Origin: Maribacter sp.
GTDB taxonomy: Bacteria > Bacteroidota > Bacteroidia > Flavobacteriales > Flavobacteriaceae
Direction of reading: 5' to 3'
NCBI GenBank assembly: GCA_013001935.1
Contig: JABDKZ010000037.1
Coordinates: 1 to 5,096 of the forward strand
Length of the DNA stretch: 5,096 nucleotides
Of this stretch, positions 1-5,096 are shown in pieces; the first letter of the stretch is position 1; every line of letters starts with the position of its first letter. The notes under the pieces are model-generated. The model did no database searches. It saw only the letters and a list, made by a program, of their open reading frames with translations, and was not told the origin of the DNA. The translations under genes were made by a program, and so were the position numbers.

Positions 1-2027
1 TGCTTAGGAAATGGATTTGGGGTTTGCTGTTTATTATATGGATATCAATAACTCTTGGTTTCTTCGCAATAGAAAAGCCCTTATTAGGCGGACTTGTTGG
101 TTATGAAATGAACGATTTTCTGCAAGATTACACGGGTAAAATAGGTGTGTTCCTACTCTTGTTATTCGGTCTTATTTTTATATTGGTACGATTATTTAAC
201 TTCACACCTGATACCCTCTTTGAATATTTTAAAACCAAAAAAGAGGCTATAGCTGCTGAATTCAAAAAGAACCCTAAAGAAACCACCTCCACAATTGAAT
301 TTGATAAAGAAGATGATGCCCCTATAGTAATTGATACCTATACCCATAAAGAGCATATTCCCCATCTCGAAAAAGAAAAGATAGCCGATGATTTTGAAAT
401 AACCCTTCCTAAGGAAGAAGCGGTTCAAGAGGAGGTATTGGCTATGGAGGTTGAAAAAATCGTTGAGGAGAAAGAGGAAAAAGATAATATTGCCGACAAA
501 TTAGTAGATGATTTCGGTGAATTTGACCCGACCCTGGAATTAGGAAATTACAAATTCCCGACAATTGATTTATTGCAACAGCATGGCACTTCAGGGGGGA
601 TTACCATAAATCAGGAAGAACTTGAGGAAAACAAGAATAAAATTGTTGAAACCCTAAAGAACTATAAAATAGGGATTGCCCAAATAAAGGCCACAATAGG
701 CCCTACGGTTACACTCTATGAAATAGTGCCGGAAGCTGGGGTTCGCATATCTAAAATCAAGAACCTGGAAGATGATATTGCGCTTTCCTTAGCAGCCTTG
801 GGTATTCGAATTATTGCTCCTATTCCTGGTAAAGGTACTATCGGCATTGAAGTTCCAAACAAGAAACCTACCGTCGTTTCCATGCGTTCCGTGATTGCCT
901 CTAGCAAGTTCCAAAAAGCGGAAATGCAACTACCAATTGCATTTGGTAAGACCATAAGCAATGAAACGTTTGTGGTAGATCTGGCCAAAATGCCCCACCT
1001 GCTAATGGCCGGAGCCACCGGACAAGGTAAGTCTGTAGGATTAAATGCTGTTATCACCTCCTTGCTATATAAAAAGCACCCCGCAGAAGTTAAATTTATC
1101 CTTGTAGATCCTAAAAAAGTTGAATTAACCCTTTATAATAAGATTGAAAGGCATTTTTTAGCCAAGCTGCCTGATTCTGATGAAGCCATTATTACCGATA
1201 ATACCAAGGTTATTAATACGCTGAATTCCCTTTGCATAGAAATGGACAATAGGTACGAGTTGTTGAAATTGGCCATGGTTCGCAATATTAAGGAGTACAA
1301 TACCAAATTCAAGGCTCGCAAATTGAATCCGCATGATGGCCATAAGTTTCTACCTTATATCGTTTTGATAATCGATGAGTTCGCCGATTTGATCATGACT
1401 GCTGGAAAGGAAGTAGAAACGCCTATTGCCCGACTGGCACAATTGGCTCGAGCAATAGGAATTCACTTGATTATAGCAACGCAACGACCCTCTGTTAATG
1501 TAATTACAGGAATTATTAAAGCAAACTTTCCTGCGCGGATTGCCTTTAGGGTAACCTCAAAAATAGATTCCAGAACCATTCTGGATGCGCAGGGAGCTGA
1601 TCAATTGATAGGTCGTGGTGATATGCTTTTTACCCAAGGCAATGAAGTAACCCGATTACAGTGTGCCTTTGTCGACACTCCGGAAGTAGAAAAAATAACG
1701 GAATATATTGGTTCGCAAAGAGCATATCCACAAGCACACGAATTGCCAGAATACGTTGGTGAAGAATCTGGCACAAGTATTGATTATGAAATCAGTGAAA
1801 GGGATGCCATGTTCAAGGACGCTGCCCAGGTTATTGTTATCGCGCAACAAGGGTCAGCCTCTCTATTGCAACGAAAACTTAAGTTGGGCTACAACCGCGC
1901 CGGTCGGATTATTGACCAATTAGAGGCCGCAGGTATTGTCGGTCCTTTTGAAGGTAGTAAGGCCAGACAGGTATTAGTGCCTGATATGATGGCATTAGAT
2001 CAATTATTGAATAACGAGTCAAATTAA
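1..2027 (+). CDS. ftsK: DNA translocase FtsK/SpoIIIE family, 5'-truncated by the window edge
   Basis: Septal DNA pump that uses ATP to move chromosome ends, and in the family it activates XerCD dimer resolution at dif. The reading frame is open back to base 3, so the TTG at 24 is an internal Leu and the true start lies upstream. About 674 residues are visible; flavobacterial FtsK is usually near 800, so roughly 120 N-terminal residues are missing. Two membrane segments remain (about 15-65 and 138-194), probably the last two of four. A Glu/Lys-rich acidic linker follows (about 231-533). The motor comes next: Walker A GATGQGKS at 1011-1034, Walker B ending in IIDE at 1368-1379, ATQRPS at 1476-1493 and LIGRGDML from 1605. 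A winged-helix gamma domain that reads DNA polarity lies at about 1803-1994. The gene is intact to TAA and runs six bases from the lolA-like gene. Family assignment is very secure. Confidence 0.97.
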   Translation, partial: LRKWIWGLLFIIWISITLGFFAIEKPLLGGLVGYEMNDFLQDYTGKIGVFLLLLFGLIFILVRLFNFTPDTLFEYFKTKKEAIAAEFKKNPKETTSTIEFDKEDDAPIVIDTYTHKEHIPHLEKEKIADDFEITLPKEEAVQEEVLAMEVEKIVEEKEEKDNIADKLVDDFGEFDPTLELGNYKFPTIDLLQQHGTSGGITINQEELEENKNKIVETLKNYKIGIAQIKATIGPTVTLYEIVPEAGVRISKIKNLEDDIALSLAALGIRIIAPIPGKGTIGIEVPNKKPTVVSMRSVIASSKFQKAEMQLPIAFGKTISNETFVVDLAKMPHLLMAGATGQGKSVGLNAVITSLLYKKHPAEVKFILVDPKKVELTLYNKIERHFLAKLPDSDEAIITDNTKVINTLNSLCIEMDNRYELLKLAMVRNIKEYNTKFKARKLNPHDGHKFLPYIVLIIDEFADLIMTAGKEVETPIARLAQLARAIGIHLIIATQRPSVNVITGIIKANFPARIAFRVTSKIDSRTILDAQGADQLIGRGDMLFTQGNEVTRLQCAFVDTPEVEKITEYIGSQRAYPQAHELPEYVGEESGTSIDYEISERDAMFKDAAQVIVIAQQGSASLLQRKLKLGYNRAGRIIDQLEAAGIVGPFEGSKARQVLVPDMMALDQLLNNESN

Positions 2028-2033
2028 CCTAAA

Positions 2034-2678
2034 ATGAAAAAAATATTTTTTATCTCTCTGGCAATTTTATCGATAAATTTGTCGAGCGCACAGAATGCTG
2101 ACAAAGCAAAAGCATTGTTGGATGATGTTTATAATAAGGTTCAAAGCTATGACAATATCTTTGTTGATTTTAAATATGTACTCAATAACCAGGAGGCAGA
2201 TATAAATGATGAAACTCGAGGCGATGTTACCATGCAGGGTGACAAATATATTGCGAACTTCTTTGGGGCGCAGCAATTATTTGATGGCAGCAAAGTATAT
2301 ACCATAGTTCCTGAAAATGAGGAAGTTACTATAGAAGATAAGTCTGAGGACGCCGATACGGTAACCCCCTCAAAAATGTTGACCTTCTTTAGACAAGGAC
2401 ACACCTACCAATGGGATATACTTCAAAATGTGCAAGGAAGAAAAATACAATTTATAAAACTCATCCCGATCGATACCAATACTGAGATTAATTCTATTCT
2501 TTTAGGAATTGATGCTGAGACCAAACATATCTATAAAGTTATTGAGACAGGGAAAAATGGTACAAAGACCACTATTACTGTTAATTCTTTTAAAACAAAC
2601 CAACCTTTATCAAAAACCTTATTTACTTTTGATGAGAACAAGTACAAGGAAGAAGGGTACTACATCATAAGAAACTAG
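2034..2678 (+). CDS. lolA: LolA-like outer-membrane lipoprotein carrier protein
   Basis: Predicted periplasmic chaperone that takes lipoproteins from the LolCDE inner-membrane exporter towards the outer membrane. The 214-residue product is close to the usual LolA length. It opens with a signal peptide: MKK, a hydrophobic core at about residues 4-16, and a likely signal peptidase I site SSA|Q after Ala19. There is no lipobox Cys, so the mature protein should be soluble. The body shows the LolA half-barrel pattern: an early aromatic/acidic strand (FVDFKY), a G-x-V-x-x-Q-G-D-K-Y strand, LFDGSKVYTIVP near residues 82-93, then alternating beta strands ending FTFDENKYKEEGYYII. The ATG at 2034 is chosen because it directly gives the signal peptide; the leader is A-rich, without Shine-Dalgarno. 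The six-base gap implies co-transcription with ftsK. Sequence divergence from proteobacterial LolA is high, so the fold is more certain than the exact cargo. Confidence 0.88.
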   Translation: MKKIFFISLAILSINLSSAQNADKAKALLDDVYNKVQSYDNIFVDFKYVLNNQEADINDETRGDVTMQGDKYIANFFGAQQLFDGSKVYTIVPENEEVTIEDKSEDADTVTPSKMLTFFRQGHTYQWDILQNVQGRKIQFIKLIPIDTNTEINSILLGIDAETKHIYKVIETGKNGTKTTITVNSFKTNQPLSKTLFTFDENKYKEEGYYIIRN

Positions 2679-2771
2679 TATTATATCAAAAAGAAATGAC
2701 ACCTAAGGCATTGATTGAGCCTAACCAAGAAATCATTGTACTTTCACAGGATCAACACAAAGCATGATGTA

Positions 2772-2779
2772 TATTTTTG
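2772..2779 (+). promoter_or_regulatory. Probable Bacteroidota promoter -7 element upstream of lptF
   Basis: TATTTTTG matches the Bacteroidota sigma-70 -7 consensus TAnnTTTG exactly. It lies 28 bases before the TTG start at 2808, which would give a leader of roughly 20-25 bases, starting near 2785. No convincing -33 TTTG/TTG sits at the usual 17-23 base spacing; the nearest TTG (2736-2738) is about 33 bases away. The gap is AT-rich, so a chance match is possible. If real, it gives lptF-ribB its own start independent of ftsK-lolA. Confidence 0.42.
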
Positions 2780-2807
2780 TAGGTTTAATTAAATTAACAC
2801 TGCAGCA

Positions 2808-4328
2808 TTGAGAATTCTAGACCGGTATATTTTATCGAGATTCCTATTTAATTTTTTCAGCTCGTTTTTAATATTGATGTTTATCTTCATATTTCAAACG
2901 ATTTGGCTTTTTATTGATGACTTAGCTGGGAAAGGCCTAGACATTATTATCATTGGAAAATTTCTTTTTTATTTGACGCCAAATCTCACCGAGAAAGTAT
3001 TGCCACTAACTGTGTTGCTTTCCTCAATATTGACCTTTGGGACCTTTGCAGAGAATTATGAGTTCGCCGCAATGAAAGCTTCTGGTATTTCATTACAAAG
3101 AGCGATGCTGAGTCTAATTTTATTCATTGTTTTTTTAGGGGGCGTTACTTTTTATTTCGCTAACAGTGTAATTCCTGCATCTGAACAGAAAATATTTAAC
3201 CTGCGCCGGAATATTGCTAAGGTAAAACCGGCTGTTGCAATAGTCGAAGGGGTTTTCAGCGATTTTGAAGGGGCTGATATGAATATCAAAGTTGATAATA
3301 AATATGGTGAGAATGATCGTTTTTTAGAAAATGTGACCATCCACCTAAAAACAGCAACCAAAGTTAATTCCACTGTAATTAAAGCAAAGAATGGAGAACT
3401 AAAAAGCAGTGAAACTTCTGATATATTACAATTGGTCTTGTATGATGGCCACTACTATCGTGATTTGGAAAAGAGCTCTAACAAAGGTAAAAATAAATAT
3501 CCCTTCGCCAATGCTAATTTTGAAAGCTATACCATGAACATTGACCTTTCTGAATTCAACAATGTTGACTTGGAAGAGGAAAGGGATATTAGTACGGAAA
3601 AAATGAAGAATGTCTTTAGACTTACAAAAGATATCGATTCTTTGCAATTAGACAATGTTAGAATTGTTGAAGCCTTTTCAAAAAATATCCAGGGAAGAAT
3701 GGGGGCTTTTGTTCCAGTGCCCATCGAAGATTCAACGTTTACGGATAAGAAGATGGTGATGAACAACAAGCTTTCAAAGAAGGAAATCCCTGTTAAGGAT
3801 ACCATAAAAGGTATTGTAAATCTTAATTCGGCCGATGCTGTCTTAAACCTTTATCAGGACTGGCAGAAAGTGCAGATAGTTAAAGCCGCAAAAACTGCAT
3901 CTTCAAACGTATTAACATCGATTCAAGGCAAGCGAAATGAATTGGAGAAACGCTATGAAATCTATAACAGACATATTCTGGCTTTACATAAAAAATATGC
4001 CTTAGCCCTATCCTGTGTTATTCTATTCTTTGTTGGGGCCCCATTGGGCGCTATAATTCGTAAGGGTGGCATTGGACTTCCATTGGTTATAGCGATCATC
4101 TTATTCCTAACCTATTATTTTCTTGGGGTATTTGCAGAGAACTATGCCAAGAAAAATGAAATTCACCCCATATTTGGAGCATGGTTATCTACTTTGATAA
4201 TGTTACCTTTGAGCATTGTCTTAACGAAAAGGGCAACTGCCGATAGAGGTTTGATGAATTTAGATGGAGTCTTTGAGTTTTTCAAAAAAATAGGCAGGAA
4301 AAAAGATAAAGAAACAGCCACAGCATGA
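2808..4328 (+). CDS. lptF: LptF/LptG (YjgP/YjgQ) family permease
   Basis: Predicted inner-membrane subunit of the LptB2FG ABC transporter, which pulls lipopolysaccharide from the membrane and passes it to the periplasmic bridge. Of 506 residues, about six membrane helices are visible: near 13-36, 60-79 and 100-120, then 397-418, 422-443 and 454-473. The cytoplasmic loop at residues 80-95 ([16 protein letters not shown]) is the family signature and matches the coupling helix that contacts LptB. The periplasmic part (about 121-396) starts with the beta-jellyroll region and then has a long charged stretch that E. coli LptF (about 366 residues) lacks. The start is TTG: an in-frame stop at 2790-2792 leaves no ATG or GTG upstream, the first ATG (2877, Met24) would cut helix one, and the R-I-L-D-R-Y-I opening is typical of the family. 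LptF versus LptG cannot be settled here, so the symbol is provisional. Confidence 0.92.
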   Translation: MRILDRYILSRFLFNFFSSFLILMFIFIFQTIWLFIDDLAGKGLDIIIIGKFLFYLTPNLTEKVLPLTVLLSSILTFGTFAENYEFAAMKASGISLQRAMLSLILFIVFLGGVTFYFANSVIPASEQKIFNLRRNIAKVKPAVAIVEGVFSDFEGADMNIKVDNKYGENDRFLENVTIHLKTATKVNSTVIKAKNGELKSSETSDILQLVLYDGHYYRDLEKSSNKGKNKYPFANANFESYTMNIDLSEFNNVDLEEERDISTEKMKNVFRLTKDIDSLQLDNVRIVEAFSKNIQGRMGAFVPVPIEDSTFTDKKMVMNNKLSKKEIPVKDTIKGIVNLNSADAVLNLYQDWQKVQIVKAAKTASSNVLTSIQGKRNELEKRYEIYNRHILALHKKYALALSCVILFFVGAPLGAIIRKGGIGLPLVIAIILFLTYYFLGVFAENYAKKNEIHPIFGAWLSTLIMLPLSIVLTKRATADRGLMNLDGVFEFFKKIGRKKDKETATA

Positions 4329-4336
4329 TAGTAAGG

Positions 4337-5096
4337 ATGGAAAAAACTGTACAATTAAATACAATTGAGGAAGCGATTGAAGACATTCGTAAAGGCAAGA
4401 TAATCATCGTTGTTGATGATGAAAATCGCGAAAATGAAGGTGATTTTATTGCAGCAGCTGAAATGGTTACGCCCAATATGATAAACTTCATGGCCCAGCA
4501 TGGTCGTGGTTTAATCTGCGCCCCATTATCCGAAGACCGCTGCAACGCATTGAATCTTGAAATGATGGTGCAAAATAATACGGTATTGCATCAAACCCAA
4601 TTTACGGTTTCAGTTGACTTGATTGGTAATGGCTGTACTACGGGCATTTCTGTTCATGACCGAGCAAAAACCATTTTATCATTGGTTGATGATGCCACTA
4701 AACCACATGATTTAGGACGTCCTGGTCATATTTTTCCATTACGGGCCAAGAATGGCGGTGTACTAAGAAGAACCGGTCATACTGAAGCTGCCATTGACCT
4801 TGCCCGGCTTGCTGGTTTTAAACCAGCAGGTATTTTAGTCGAAATATTGAATGAAGATGGCACCATGGCCAGATTACCACAATTAATGGAAGTTGCAAAG
4901 AAATTTGAATTGAAGGTCATTTCCATTGAAGATTTGGTAGCCTATCGTATGGAACACGATAGCCTGATAGAAAAGAAAGAGGATTTTGATATAACAACAC
5001 GTTTCGGTACGTTCAGATTACGTGCCTACCAGCAAACAACAAACAATCAAATACACATTGCGTTGACCAAAGGCGAATGGAACTTAAATACACCCA
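4337..5096 (+). CDS. ribB: 3,4-dihydroxy-2-butanone-4-phosphate synthase RibB, with start of a GTP cyclohydrolase II-like domain; 3'-truncated
   Basis: Converts ribulose 5-phosphate to 3,4-dihydroxy-2-butanone 4-phosphate plus formate, the four-carbon branch of riboflavin synthesis, in the cytoplasm. The frame is open to the window end, with 253 complete codons. The synthase domain fills about residues 8-206. It carries the acidic active-site loop [10 protein letters not shown] (27-36), GRPGHIFPL (127-135), [17 protein letters not shown] (144-160, with metal-ligand His148) and the catalytic Glu169 before NEDGTMAR. From about residue 217 the text turns into the start of a GTP cyclohydrolase II-like domain (FGTFRLRAY, then QIHIALTKG). 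The window ends before the zinc-cysteine region, so that activity cannot be judged. The ATG at 4337 is preferred because it matches the family's usual N-terminus; an ATG at 4325 overlaps the lptF stop and would add four residues (MIVR). It is probably co-transcribed with lptF. Confidence 0.96.
   Translation, partial: MEKTVQLNTIEEAIEDIRKGKIIIVVDDENRENEGDFIAAAEMVTPNMINFMAQHGRGLICAPLSEDRCNALNLEMMVQNNTVLHQTQFTVSVDLIGNGCTTGISVHDRAKTILSLVDDATKPHDLGRPGHIFPLRAKNGGVLRRTGHTEAAIDLARLAGFKPAGILVEILNEDGTMARLPQLMEVAKKFELKVISIEDLVAYRMEHDSLIEKKEDFDITTRFGTFRLRAYQQTTNNQIHIALTKGEWNLNTP

Noticed and set aside
24..26. TTG at 24 as the ftsK start
   Set aside because: The frame continues open to the window edge with membrane-like residues (L-R-K-W-I-W-G), and the protein would lack half of its membrane anchor; the true start is upstream.
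716..1057. 113-codon open frame on the - strand within ftsK
   Set aside because: It lies wholly opposite the conserved FtsK motor including Walker A, has no recognisable domain, and is explained as a shadow of the coding strand. The other antisense frames inside ftsK, lolA, lptF and ribB are dismissed for the same reason.
1708..1923. 71-codon + strand frame overlapping the ftsK 3' end
   Set aside because: It is out of frame within the conserved FtsK C-terminal region and gamma domain, and its translation has no family features.
2705..2722. Small inverted repeat AGGC/GCCT after lolA as a terminator
   Set aside because: The stem is only four base pairs with a nine-base loop and no following T-run, so it is too weak to call.
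2784..2793. Palindrome TTTAATTAAA in the lptF leader as an operator
   Set aside because: A ten-base AT-only palindrome is expected by chance in an AT-rich gap, and no second copy or known operator resemblance was seen.
3692..3705. G-rich GGGAAGAATGGGGG resembling a KOPS site for FtsK
   Set aside because: It does not match GGGNAGGG, lies inside the lptF coding sequence, and a single G-rich stretch carries no evidence of polarity skew.

Overview
The window is a compact, single-strand piece of a Bacteroidota chromosome, most likely from a marine-type member of the Flavobacteriaceae. The reasons are the AT-rich coding style, the absence of clear Shine-Dalgarno sequences (A-rich leaders instead), a promoter element of the Bacteroidota form TAnnTTTG, and four proteins whose wording and order (ftsK, lolA-like, lptF-like, ribB) match what I recall of flavobacterial genomes. 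Genus cannot be decided by eye.

Layout, all on the + strand: 1-2027 is the 3' part of ftsK (5' end lies before the window); 2034-2678 is a complete lolA-like gene six bases later; 2679-2807 is a 129-base gap with a probable promoter -7 element; 2808-4328 is a complete lptF/lptG-family permease gene starting with TTG; 4337-5096 is the 5' part of ribB (3' end lies beyond the window). The lptF stop codon overlaps a possible alternative ribB start in an ATGA arrangement. No stretch longer than 300 bases lacks a gene. I saw no RNA gene, mobile element, CRISPR array or long repeat.

Functionally, FtsK pumps chromosomal DNA at the division septum. The LolA-like protein is expected to carry lipoproteins across the periplasm, and the LptF-like permease is expected to be an inner-membrane part of the lipopolysaccharide extractor. 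RibB makes the four-carbon precursor of riboflavin. The first three tie division to outer-membrane building; ribB appears to be along for transcription. The tight spacing suggests two transcription units, ftsK-lolA and lptF-ribB, with possible read-through.

This is an ordinary housekeeping region. I found no undescribed system. The points that merit a second look are modest: the TTG start of lptF, its large extra periplasmic segment, a possible short ORF in the gap, the FtsK gamma-domain recognition residues, and the cut-off second domain of RibB.
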